A stretch of DNA of 14,717 nucleotides from Parcubacteria group bacterium Athens0714_26 (GCA_007376745.1 VMGU01000031.1:1507-16223), one strand, 5' to 3'; positions 5,530 through 12,715 are shown, numbered from the stretch's first letter. Numbers and translations are program-made. The notes: generated from the sequence alone by a model not told the origin.

Positions 5530-7443
5530 ATGAAATTAAACAAGTTTAAATTAGTTTCTTCATATAAGCCGGCAGGAGACCAGCCCGGGGTCATAAAAAA
5601 GCTTTTGGCGGGCATTAATAAGCATCAGCAATATCAGACGCTTCTTGGAGTTACGGGCAGCGGTAAAACATTTACCGTGGCCAATGTGATTGAGAAGATT
5701 CAAAAGCCAACGCTGGTAATAGCGCCTAACAAAACTTTGGCAGCGCAGCTTTATCAGGAGTACAAAGCTTTTTTTCCGGACAATAAAGTCTGTTATTTTG
5801 TTTCTTATTATGATTATTATCAGCCGGAGGCGTATATTCCGGTGACAGACACTTATATTGGAAAGGAGGCGATGATAAATGAGGAGATTGATAGATTTAG
5901 GCATATAGCCACATCGGCATTATTAACTCGCAGCGATGTTATTGTGGTGGCTTCAGTGTCTTGCATTTACAATCTTGGCGTGCCGGAAAAATATTTCGAT
6001 TCGATTATTAAATTAGAAAAAGGGCAAATTATTACCCGCGGCGACCTTATCCGCCATTTAGTGAAAATAGGATTTGAACGCAATAGTATCGCGTTAAAGC
6101 GCGGCAATTTCAGAGTGCGCGGAGACGTGTTTGAAATTATCGCGGCTTCGGAAGAAGTGGTTTATCGTATTGAGTTGGCTGACCAGAAAATTTTCGGCAT
6201 TCAGCTTTTAGACGCGTTAACTCGCGCAATTAAAGAAGAGTTAAATGATTTAATTATTTTCCCGCCAAAACATTTTGTGACTACCATACCGGACAGGGAG
6301 CGGGCGATTGAAGCGATAAAAGAAGAATTAAAAGAGCGGCTGAAATATTTTAATAAAAAAGATTTGTTTCTTGAGGCGGAGCGGCTGGAGCGGCGCACTA
6401 AATATGATATGGAGATGATGCGGACGCTTGGATTTTGCCACGGCATAGAAAATTATTCCAGGCATTTATCCGGTAAATTGCCGGGCGAGCCGCCGGATTC
6501 GCTTTTGGAATATTTTCCCCGCCGCCGCCAAGGCTCCGACGGGCAAGCCAAAGACGTCCCCGATTTTCTTACTATTATTGACGAAAGCCATATATCCGTG
6601 CCGCAGGTTGCCGGAATGTTTGGCGGCGACCAGTCACGCAAGCGAATACTGGTGGAGCATGGTTGGCGACTTCCGTCGGCGATGGATAACAGGCCACTTA
6701 ATTTTAAAGAATTCAAAGAACGAATCGGCACAACTATTTTTACTTCGGCGACTCCGGGAGATTTTGAGTGTGAGAAGTCATCGCAAATTATTGAGCAGAT
6801 CGTGCGCCCGACGGGGCTGATTGACCCGCCGATTGAAGTGAGACCGGTATTTGTTTCGACGCGGCTCAACACAAGTAAATTAAAAAATTGGAGTCATCCT
6901 TCGATAGGCTCAGGATTGACTTCGGCTAAGAGCCGAAGTCAAATAGATGACGTGATGAAAGAGGCGGCGGCAAATACAGATAAAAGTGAGCGTACGCTGA
7001 TAGTAACGCTTACTAAAAAAATGGCAGAGGAGTTAAATGATTTTTTGCGTAAAAAAGGCTTCCGCTCAACTTATATGCATAGCGATACCAAGACTATTGA
7101 CCGGACTAGGATTTTAAGCGATTTCAGGAAAAGCAAATTTGATATTTTAATCGGCATTAATCTTTTGCGGGAGGGGTTGGATTTGCCGGAAGTGTCTCTG
7201 GTGGCGATTTTAGACGCGGACAGCGAGGGATTTTTGCGTTCGGAAACTTCACTTATCCAGACTATGGGACGAGCGGCCAGGAATATCCGCGGAAGAATTA
7301 TTTTATACGCGGATAAAATTACCGGCTCTATGAAAGGGGCGATAGCCGAGTGCGAACGCAGGCGTAAGATTCAGATTGAATATAATAAAAAACACAAAAT
7401 TACTCCGAAATCTATAATAAAAGAAATCAGAAAATTTGAATAA
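5530..7443 (+). CDS. uvrB: Excinuclease ABC subunit UvrB, lacking the C-terminal UVR domain and carrying two insertions
   Basis: Helicase-like subunit that verifies DNA damage and loads UvrC in nucleotide excision repair. 637 residues. Visible: Walker A GVTGSGKT (40-47), the strand-separating beta-hairpin region YYDYYQPEAY (93-102), motif II DESH (351-354), then TSATPG, GINLLREGLDLPEVSLVAILD and QTMGRAARN (motif VI). Two stretches are not expected from the family: about residues 331-344, between YFP and DFLTIIDESH, and about residues 441-470, between EVRPV and QIDDV. The second is encoded by repeat-like DNA with a 12-bp perfect hairpin. The protein ends at ITPKSIIKEIRKFE, just where the UvrC-binding UVR helical hairpin would begin. 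No Shine-Dalgarno; uvrA starts 3 bases after the stop, so the two are one operon. Confidence 0.96.
   Translation: MKLNKFKLVSSYKPAGDQPGVIKKLLAGINKHQQYQTLLGVTGSGKTFTVANVIEKIQKPTLVIAPNKTLAAQLYQEYKAFFPDNKVCYFVSYYDYYQPEAYIPVTDTYIGKEAMINEEIDRFRHIATSALLTRSDVIVVASVSCIYNLGVPEKYFDSIIKLEKGQIITRGDLIRHLVKIGFERNSIALKRGNFRVRGDVFEIIAASEEVVYRIELADQKIFGIQLLDALTRAIKEELNDLIIFPPKHFVTTIPDRERAIEAIKEELKERLKYFNKKDLFLEAERLERRTKYDMEMMRTLGFCHGIENYSRHLSGKLPGEPPDSLLEYFPRRRQGSDGQAKDVPDFLTIIDESHISVPQVAGMFGGDQSRKRILVEHGWRLPSAMDNRPLNFKEFKERIGTTIFTSATPGDFECEKSSQIIEQIVRPTGLIDPPIEVRPVFVSTRLNTSKLKNWSHPSIGSGLTSAKSRSQIDDVMKEAAANTDKSERTLIVTLTKKMAEELNDFLRKKGFRSTYMHSDTKTIDRTRILSDFRKSKFDILIGINLLREGLDLPEVSLVAILDADSEGFLRSETSLIQTMGRAARNIRGRIILYADKITGSMKGAIAECERRRKIQIEYNKKHKITPKSIIKEIRKFE
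6850..6942 (+). repeat. Palindromic repeat-like insertion inside uvrB
   Basis: The extra stretch in uvrB contains a perfect inverted repeat: TTGACTTCGGCT (6916-6927), loop AAG, AGCCGAAGTCAA (6931-6942). It overlaps a second hairpin, AGTCATCCT (6892-6900) with AGGATTGACT (6912-6921, one bulged T). Two degenerate copies of a TTCGA-N-GGCTCA core lie at 6855-6869 and 6900-6912. The core resembles the palindromic family CTTCGACAAGCTCAGGATGA that I recall from intergenic regions and coding insertions of many genomes. That match is from memory. It is read in frame as WSHPSIGSGLTSAKSR. Confidence 0.6.
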
Positions 7444-7446
7444 AAT

Positions 7447-9180
7447 ATGAACGATAAAATCATTATAAAGGGAGCTAGGGTCAATAATCTGAAAAATATT
7501 GATTTGGAACTTCCAAAAAATAAGTTAATAGTTTTTACAGGGCTTTCGGGAAGCGGCAAGTCGTCGCTGGCTTTTGAGACTATTTTTGCTGAGGGACAGA
7601 GGAGATACATTGAATCCCTTTCACCGTACGCGCGGCAATTTTTAGGGCAGATGGAAAAGCCGGACGTGGATGAAATAACTGGCTTGTCTCCGGCAATAGC
7701 CATTGACCAAAAAGCGCATTCTCATAATCCTCGGTCTACCGTGGCGACGCTCACGGAAATTTATGATTATTTAAGAATTTTATTCGCTCGCATAGGCAAG
7801 CCGTTTTGCCCCAAGTGTGGTAGAGAAATTAAAAAAATGAGTTTGGATGAAATGGTGGAGGCGATTAAGAAAAATGCTATTGCGGCCAAGTCTGAATACG
7901 TGACTATAATCGCGCCGATAATCCGTGGGCGCAAGGGCGAATATTTTCAGCTGTTACAGGATTTATTCCGTGATGGTTTTGGTGAAGTCAGGATTGACGG
8001 CAAGCTGATGTCGCTACGTGAAAAAGTGAACCTTAAACGCTATGGCATGCATACTATTGAGGTGGTGGTGGACAAGGTAATGATAAAAGACTCTACTCGT
8101 CTGTATGAGGCTGTAGAAACCGCGTTAGACTACGGAAAAGGGCTTTTAAACGCGTTGTTTTCAAATGGAGAGGAAATACTACTTTCGTCTAAATGGACTT
8201 GTCCAAACGACGATTTTGCGTTTCCTGAAATTGAACCGAGGTTGTTTTCATTTAATAGCCCCTATGGAGCATGTGAGGAGTGCCATGGCATAGGCCATGA
8301 TTTTTTTGACGACAGCAAGGTTTGTTTAAAATGCAAAGGCGCGCGGCTGCGTGAAGATGTGCTCGCAATAAAAATTCATAATAAAAATATTGATGAGCTG
8401 GTTTTGCTTACAATTGATAATGCTTACGAGTTTTTCGGAACGCTAGAAAAACATTTAACAGTGAATGAAAATCTGATAGCAAAAAATGTTTTAAAAGAAA
8501 TAGTGTCACGGCTGGAATTTTTATTGGAGGTGGGTTTGGATTATTTAACTCTTAAGCGGGAGTCGGGCACGCTTTCGGGCGGAGAGAGTCAACGTATACG
8601 TCTGGCAAGCCAAATCGGGTCAAAGCTTTCAGGCACGCTTTATGTGCTGGATGAGCCGACTATTGGTCTACACGAGCGGGACAATGAGCGGCTTCTCAAG
8701 ATTTTGAAACATCTGAGAGATTTTGGAAACACGTTGATAATCGTTGAGCACGATGAGCGGGTGATTAAGGAGTCTGATTATTTTGTGGATATCGGCCCGG
8801 GACCGGGCATACACGGCGGGACAATCGTTAAGGCCGGACCGACTGCGGAAATTTTGAAATTAAAATATAAAAATGACAGTCACTCGCTGACAATAGATTA
8901 TTTAACAGGTATAAAAGAGATTGAAATTCCGGAAATTCGCCGGAGTAAAAATAAAGGAAGTTTAAAAATCATCGGAGCGAGCGCCAATAACATTAAAAAT
9001 CTTAACGTGGAAATACCGCTAGGCCGCCTTGTTTGTGTGACCGGCGTGTCAGGAAGCGGGAAGTCTACTTTGCTTGAAGAAATTGTTTATAAAAATGTCC
9101 GGCGGAAAATCAGCGGATTTACTAACTTAGAAGGAGTCTCCGGACTTATGGGAACGGAGTACGTTAAAAAACGCCGATAG
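7447..9180 (+). CDS. uvrA: Excinuclease ABC subunit UvrA, N-terminal part ending at a frame break
   Basis: Damage-sensing ABC ATPase of nucleotide excision repair. This fragment (577 residues) holds the first ATPase: Walker A GLSGSGKSS (32-40), AIDQKAHSHNPRST with its Q-loop, CPKC (121-124), signature LSGGESQRIRLAS (376 on) and Walker B LYVLDEPTIGLH. It also holds the start of the second: VTGVSGSGKST (531-541). The frame then ends at a TAG soon after GTEYVKK, and the expected sequence resumes in the -1 frame from 9171. The family's VI-D-Q element (Q-loop of the second ATPase) is missing at the junction, so a deletion of roughly 19 bases is more likely than simple homopolymer slippage. The large insert between the first zinc ligands and CLKCKGARL is absent, making the whole protein about 825 residues instead of about 940. 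In the first zinc finger C252 is followed by D255 where Cys is usual; C276 and C279 remain. Confidence 0.9.
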   Translation: MNDKIIIKGARVNNLKNIDLELPKNKLIVFTGLSGSGKSSLAFETIFAEGQRRYIESLSPYARQFLGQMEKPDVDEITGLSPAIAIDQKAHSHNPRSTVATLTEIYDYLRILFARIGKPFCPKCGREIKKMSLDEMVEAIKKNAIAAKSEYVTIIAPIIRGRKGEYFQLLQDLFRDGFGEVRIDGKLMSLREKVNLKRYGMHTIEVVVDKVMIKDSTRLYEAVETALDYGKGLLNALFSNGEEILLSSKWTCPNDDFAFPEIEPRLFSFNSPYGACEECHGIGHDFFDDSKVCLKCKGARLREDVLAIKIHNKNIDELVLLTIDNAYEFFGTLEKHLTVNENLIAKNVLKEIVSRLEFLLEVGLDYLTLKRESGTLSGGESQRIRLASQIGSKLSGTLYVLDEPTIGLHERDNERLLKILKHLRDFGNTLIIVEHDERVIKESDYFVDIGPGPGIHGGTIVKAGPTAEILKLKYKNDSHSLTIDYLTGIKEIEIPEIRRSKNKGSLKIIGASANNIKNLNVEIPLGRLVCVTGVSGSGKSTLLEEIVYKNVRRKISGFTNLEGVSGLMGTEYVKKRR

Positions 9181-9218
9181 GCAAGACGCCGCGGTCCAAC
9201 CCGGCTACTTATACGGGC

Positions 9219-9926
9219 GTGTTTACTCCTATCCGTGAATTATTCGTGATGCTGCCGGAGGCAAAAGAGCGTGGCTATGAGAGCGGCAGATTTTCTTTTA
9301 ATGTGGCAGGCGGCAGATGCGAGGCGTGCGAAGGCGCCGGGGTAAAAATTATTGAAATGCATTTTTTACCCGATGTGCTGGTGAAGTGCGATGTGTGCCA
9401 CGGAAAAAGATTTAATAAAGAAACTTTAGAAGTAAAATATAAGGCCAAAAATATTGCCGATGTTTTAAATATGACCGTTGAAGAGGCGCAAGGGCTTTTT
9501 AAAGAAATTTATCAGATAAATGACATATTGACCGTTTTGAATGAGGTTGGGCTTGGCTATATCAAGTTAGGGCAAAGCGCTACGACTTTATCAGGCGGAG
9601 AGGCGCAAAGGATAAAGCTTTCTAAGGAATTGGCGAGGCCCATGGCGAGGAACACAGTTTTTATTTTGGACGAGCCGACTACGGGACTTCATTATGAAGA
9701 CGTTAAAATGCTTTTACATGTGTTGAATAGGCTTGTGGAAAAAGGCAATACAGTGATTCTTATTGAGCATAATATGCATGTGATAAAAACCGCCGACTAC
9801 ATTATAGATATGGGGCCGGAGGGGGGAGTCGGGGGCGGAAAAATTATTGCCAAGGGCACGCCCGAAGAGATAGCCGATAACAAAAAATCTTATACGGGGA
9901 AATATTTGAAGGATTATTTGAAATAA
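9219..9926 (+). CDS. uvrA: UvrA, C-terminal part in the -1 frame after the break
   Basis: Second part of the split uvrA. Recognisable homology actually starts at 9171 (TPIGKTPRSNPATYTGVFTPIRELF), upstream of the GTG at 9219 that is the first possible start; that GTG has no Shine-Dalgarno and is simply the conserved Val of TGVFTPIREL. Visible are GRFSFNVAGGRCEACEGAG and CDVCHGKRFN (the zinc finger of the second ATPase), LGQSATTLSGGEAQRIKLSKELA (signature), VFILDEPTTGLHYEDV (Walker B) and VILIEHNMHVIKTADYIIDMGPEGG (H-loop), so it is complete to the normal C-terminus. The stop at 9924-9926 lies 2 bases before a long palindrome that probably terminates transcription. If the break is real, a working UvrA would need frameshifting; if it is an assembly error, this and the preceding part form one gene (7447-9926). 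Confidence 0.9.
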   Translation: MFTPIRELFVMLPEAKERGYESGRFSFNVAGGRCEACEGAGVKIIEMHFLPDVLVKCDVCHGKRFNKETLEVKYKAKNIADVLNMTVEEAQGLFKEIYQINDILTVLNEVGLGYIKLGQSATTLSGGEAQRIKLSKELARPMARNTVFILDEPTTGLHYEDVKMLLHVLNRLVEKGNTVILIEHNMHVIKTADYIIDMGPEGGVGGGKIIAKGTPEEIADNKKSYTGKYLKDYLK

Positions 9927-9927
9927 A

Positions 9928-9955
9928 ATAGCGGACATTAATTAATGTCCGCTAT
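9928..9955. terminator. Bidirectional palindromic terminator between uvrA and the YdjM-like gene
   Basis: A perfect 28-bp palindrome centred between 9941 and 9942 (each arm reads ATAGCGGACATTAA from its own strand). The RNA hairpin would have an AT-rich tip and a GC core (GCGGAC/GTCCGC). It is followed by ATTTG on the plus strand and by TTTATTTC on the minus strand. It sits between two convergent genes, so it can serve both. The minus-strand gene's last codons (Ser-Gly-His-stop) lie inside it. Confidence 0.75.
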
Positions 9956-10577
9956 ATTTGTACAATGCCCAACCTATTAGAATAATAATCCAAAAGATTG
10001 GAAATAAAAGCATTCCTTTGTAACCGATAAATTGGGTACAAATAAAACAGAATAGCAGGGAACTAATACCAAGCTCCATAAAAGATCGGTAATTTGGGTA
10101 AAGGTATTGATTCAATGCTGATTTGAACGACGCGTTTTTAAGACGTTCTTCTGATGTTTTGACAACAATTTTCCCATCGGAAAATCCGTAGTAATATTTA
10201 GAAAATGGCCAAAGCCAAGCTATACCATTTTCTTTTATTCCCAGAAATCCTTCTGTGTCATGGAGGTAATGCCAAAAAATTAATATGCTTGCTAATAAGC
10301 TCCAGAATTTATTTTCGACAAACCATCCTATCCCCGCAACTAGGGCAAGAACAATAATGGGACGGTGAGTTATAAACTCGTGATGGGATTTTTTATCAGT
10401 CAAATATAAAAAGATGATATCAAAATCCGGGGCTATGCTCAAAAAAACGCCAGCAACATATGACATTAAACCCATTTTTTGTCCAAAAAATTTACCAAAG
10501 AGAAATACCACAGTTATACCTACGGCTATATCTAACATGCCAGCCAGCGCCATCGCGTATAATTTCCATAGCTTCAT
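9942..10577 (-). CDS. Polytopic membrane protein, YdjM/DUF457-like putative metal-dependent hydrolase
   Basis: 211 residues with about five hydrophobic segments (about 8-28, 36-58, 72-88, 92-107 and 170-205, the last probably two). Conserved-looking acidic and His residues sit at membrane edges: APDFD (D51, D53), SHHEFITHRP (H65, H66, H71) and FWHYLHDTEGF (H103, H106, D107), followed by GIAWLWPFS. This pattern resembles the YdjM/DUF457 family (LexA-regulated, putative membrane-bound metal-dependent hydrolases). I call it by motif order only; the substrate is unknown. It is the only gene in the window with a strong Shine-Dalgarno: AAGGAGG on the minus strand with GGAGG six bases before ATG. 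It also has a well-formed promoter. It interrupts the uvr cluster in opposite orientation, which together with the different start signal hints at later arrival. Confidence 0.6.
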   Translation of the reverse strand: MKLWKLYAMALAGMLDIAVGITVVFLFGKFFGQKMGLMSYVAGVFLSIAPDFDIIFLYLTDKKSHHEFITHRPIIVLALVAGIGWFVENKFWSLLASILIFWHYLHDTEGFLGIKENGIAWLWPFSKYYYGFSDGKIVVKTSEERLKNASFKSALNQYLYPNYRSFMELGISSLLFCFICTQFIGYKGMLLFPIFWIIILIGWALYKYSGH

Positions 10578-10585
10578 TTACACCC

Positions 10586-10592
10586 TCCTTCT
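10586..10592 (-). promoter_or_regulatory. Strong Shine-Dalgarno of the YdjM-like gene
   Basis: The plus strand reads CACCCTCCTT just before the start, which is AAGGAGGGTG on the minus strand, with six bases between GGAGG and the ATG at 10575-10577. No other start codon in this window has a comparable site. Confidence 0.7.
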
Positions 10593-10627
10593 GAAAGATT
10601 AGATTTATTTATCAATGTTCAATATTA

Positions 10628-10636
10628 TGCTATAAT
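10628..10636 (+). promoter_or_regulatory. Extended -10 promoter of uvrC
   Basis: TGCTATAAT (10628-10636) is a perfect extended -10 element. A weak -35-like TTTATC lies 17 bases upstream (10608-10613). Transcription would start near 10643, giving a leader of about 20 nt before the uvrC ATG at 10663. Confidence 0.6.
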
Positions 10637-10660
10637 ATCACAATATATATAAATAGTCAA
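10632..10660 (-). promoter_or_regulatory. Promoter of the YdjM-like gene (minus strand)
   Basis: On the minus strand, TTGACT (10655-10660) is followed after exactly 17 bases by TATTAT (10632-10637). The start site would be near 10625, leaving a leader of about 48 nt that contains the Shine-Dalgarno. Its -10 box overlaps the plus-strand -10 box of uvrC by five bases. Confidence 0.65.
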
Positions 10661-10662
10661 AT

Positions 10663-11877
10663 ATGGAAAAAATTATCAATAATTTAAAAATTATAGCTAA
10701 AAAATTTCCAAATTCTCCGGGGGTTTATTTTTTTCGCGATAAAACTGGGCGGCCGATTTATATTGGTCTTGCCGGTTTTTTAAAGCGGCGCATCGCCAGC
10801 TATTTTTGCGCCAAAGAGCCGCGGATAATAGAAATGGTAGAAGCGGCGTATAGCTTGGATTTTCAAAAAACCGATACTTTGCTTGAGGCAGTGATTTTGG
10901 AAGCTAACTTAATAAAAAAATATTGGCCAAAATATAATGTCGTTGATAAGGACGACCGCTCATTTATTTATTTGGTTATTTTGCCCGGCGACTATCCAAG
11001 GCCGATGATTGTCCGCGGGCGCGAGTTGGAAAAATACAAGCCGGTTAAAGCGAAAGTATTTGGGCCGTTTGAAAGCTTTTATATTTTGAAAACCGTTTTA
11101 AGCCTGATAAGAAGAATTTTCCCGTATAGTACTTGTAAACCTTTAAATGGCAAGCCCTGTTTTGATTATCAGATCGGGCTTTGCCCGGGCGCGTGCATTG
11201 GCGCGATTACTCCGAAAGAATATAAAAATAATATAAAAAACATAGAATTATTTTTTAAGGGGCAAAAAGTTAATTTGATAAAAAAACTAAAAAAAGAAAA
11301 TCCCGAAAAAATAACCGCGCTTTCACGCGTGCAAGACGTGGCTTTGCTTGCCGGCTCAAGCCGCGCCATGGGAAGCTCGGGGTTGCTTACCAGCGGCCGC
11401 ATAGAGGGCTATGACATTTCTCATTTATCGGGTAAAGAACCGGTGGGCGCGATGGTGGTGTTTGAAAATGGTGAAAAAAATTCATCACAGTACAGGCTTT
11501 TTAAGATTAAAAGTGTTGCCGCCGGCCGGAACTATAATGATTTAGAAATGATGAAAGAAGTTTTAACGCGTCGCTTTAAACATGCGGAATGGCAGCGGCC
11601 GGAAATAGTTTTTGTGGATGGGGGAATATCACAGGTTAAAATTGTGCGGGAAGTTTTGGCTAAAAATAATATTTTCGCGCCTGTGGTGGGACTGGCTAAA
11701 ACCGGCGGTCACAGCGCGTCGGCGTATACCCATGACAAACTTGTTATCGCGAATTCAAAAAAATCCGTCAGGGAGTTGATTTTGGCTTCCAAGATGCTTT
11801 TTCAATCTGTACGCAATGAAGCGCACAGGTTTGCGATAAACTATAATATAAAGAAAAGAAATAATTTTAATTTTTGA
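10663..11877 (+). CDS. uvrC: Excinuclease ABC subunit UvrC, short form without UVR motif or helix-hairpin-helix
   Basis: Dual endonuclease of nucleotide excision repair. 404 residues against about 600 in typical bacteria. N-terminal GIY-YIG nuclease: GVYFF (20-24) and IYIG (32-35), basic KRRI (41-44), E75 or E80 and N92. Four cysteines C158, C166, C174 and C178 match the spacing of the ligands described for the UvrC iron-sulfur cluster. The C-terminal RNase H-like nuclease is present: GYDISH (D251), VDGG (D319) and NEAHRFAINY (H388). Between them, LIKKLKKENPEKITALSRVQDVALL (205-229) is too short for the UVR helical hairpin; only its first turns remain. The C-terminal HhH domains are absent. 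No Shine-Dalgarno. The EamA-type gene begins 9 bases after the stop, so they are probably co-transcribed. Confidence 0.95.
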   Translation: MEKIINNLKIIAKKFPNSPGVYFFRDKTGRPIYIGLAGFLKRRIASYFCAKEPRIIEMVEAAYSLDFQKTDTLLEAVILEANLIKKYWPKYNVVDKDDRSFIYLVILPGDYPRPMIVRGRELEKYKPVKAKVFGPFESFYILKTVLSLIRRIFPYSTCKPLNGKPCFDYQIGLCPGACIGAITPKEYKNNIKNIELFFKGQKVNLIKKLKKENPEKITALSRVQDVALLAGSSRAMGSSGLLTSGRIEGYDISHLSGKEPVGAMVVFENGEKNSSQYRLFKIKSVAAGRNYNDLEMMKEVLTRRFKHAEWQRPEIVFVDGGISQVKIVREVLAKNNIFAPVVGLAKTGGHSASAYTHDKLVIANSKKSVRELILASKMLFQSVRNEAHRFAINYNIKKRNNFNF

Positions 11878-11886
11878 AATTGATGT

Positions 11887-12693
11887 ATGAAAATTAGCGA
11901 AGTTGTAAAAGGTGAGTTGATGGCGCTGGTTCAAGCGGCTTTATGGGGTCTTGCGCCGATAATTATTGTGCTTTCGTACTTGTCGCTTACGCCAGTGGCG
12001 TCTTTGGCGTTGTCAACTTTTTTTGCCGCGATTTTCTTCGCGATAATACTGACTATAAAAAAGAAATGGAAAGATTTTGCCGTCCGCGGGATTTTTAAGG
12101 ATTTATTTTTTGCAGCGTTTTTTATTGGAATTTTACTCTATAGTTTTTATTTTATGGCTTTGAAGTTTACGAGTCCGGGTAACGCGAGCTTGATAGGCCT
12201 GATGGAGATTTTTTTTAGTTATTTATTTTTTAATGTCTGGAAGAAAGAGGGTTTTTCGCCACAGCATATTTTGGGCGCTTTAATGATGGTTTTAGGAGCG
12301 GCTGTTGTGATATATCCTAAAACACACGGTCTTGGTGGTCTGAATAAAGGAGATGTATTGGTGTTTGTTTCTGTTATATTCGCTCCGTTTGGCAACTATT
12401 TTCAAAAACGACTGATGAGAAAAATCAGTAGTGAAGCCATAATGTTTGGCAGGAGTGTTATAACTCTTCCGTTTGTTATTTTACTGGCGTATTTTATGAG
12501 GGAAACTATTTCTGTGTATCAAGTACAAAAAGCGTTTTGGTTTTTGATAATGAATGGAGTTGTATTTTTAGGAGTTACAAAATTGCTCTGGCTTGCGTCC
12601 ATACATAGGATTTCCGTTACCTACGATTTGGCAAATATTTGCTTTTATACCGTTTTGCGCGGGATTAGTTTTATTGACGAGAAAAAGCGATGA
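11887..12693 (+). CDS. EamA/DMT-superfamily transporter, frame broken near the C-terminus
   Basis: 268 residues as read. The first ~245 residues show two EamA repeats typical of drug/metabolite transporters: ALVQAALWGLAPIIIVLSY at the start, SPGNASLIGLMEIFFSYLFF closing repeat one, ALMMVLGAAVVIYPK, then the second repeat to LWLASIHRISVT. About nine hydrophobic helices are visible. After HRISVT the reading becomes unlike the family and ends at TGA in 12693. In the next frame, from 12620, the expected tail appears (PTIWQIFAFIPFCAGLVLLTRK). About 25 residues (a deletion of 3n+2 bases, perhaps near 77) are missing between them, where the last-but-one helix and its conserved Glu should be. As read the protein is probably not functional. 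The substrate is unknown. It follows uvrC by 9 bases, without a Shine-Dalgarno. Confidence 0.8.
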   Translation: MKISEVVKGELMALVQAALWGLAPIIIVLSYLSLTPVASLALSTFFAAIFFAIILTIKKKWKDFAVRGIFKDLFFAAFFIGILLYSFYFMALKFTSPGNASLIGLMEIFFSYLFFNVWKKEGFSPQHILGALMMVLGAAVVIYPKTHGLGGLNKGDVLVFVSVIFAPFGNYFQKRLMRKISSEAIMFGRSVITLPFVILLAYFMRETISVYQVQKAFWFLIMNGVVFLGVTKLLWLASIHRISVTYDLANICFYTVLRGISFIDEKKR

Positions 12694-12715
12694 TCGGGTA
12701 CTGGCCATGACGTAG
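12620..12715 (+). pseudogene. Displaced C-terminal tail of the EamA-type transporter
   Basis: Read in the +1 frame relative to the upstream part, this gives PTIWQIFAFIPFCAGLVLLT followed by RKSDDRVLAMT and a TAG at 12713-12715. The PT-x-W-Q start and the hydrophobic helix ending in LLTRK are the usual end of EamA transporters, so this is the real C-terminus of the gene at 11887, separated by a frameshifting deletion at about 12616-12622. There is no start codon of its own. Confidence 0.7.

Noticed and set aside
6578..6872. Open frames on both strands overlapping uvrB, uvrA and secA
   Set aside because: They overlap well-supported conserved genes, show no family motifs, and have no start signals.
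9163..9175. Programmed -1 frameshifting in uvrA at the A6 run
   Set aside because: The reading frame does not place the run as a standard X-XXY-YYZ heptamer, no supporting downstream structure was obvious, and conserved residues are missing at the junction, which points to a deletion.
2370..11877. Alternative genetic code with UGA as an amino acid
   Set aside because: UGA ends secA, uvrC and the nuclease-like gene at natural C-termini, and no conserved gene contains an in-frame UGA, so the standard bacterial code applies.
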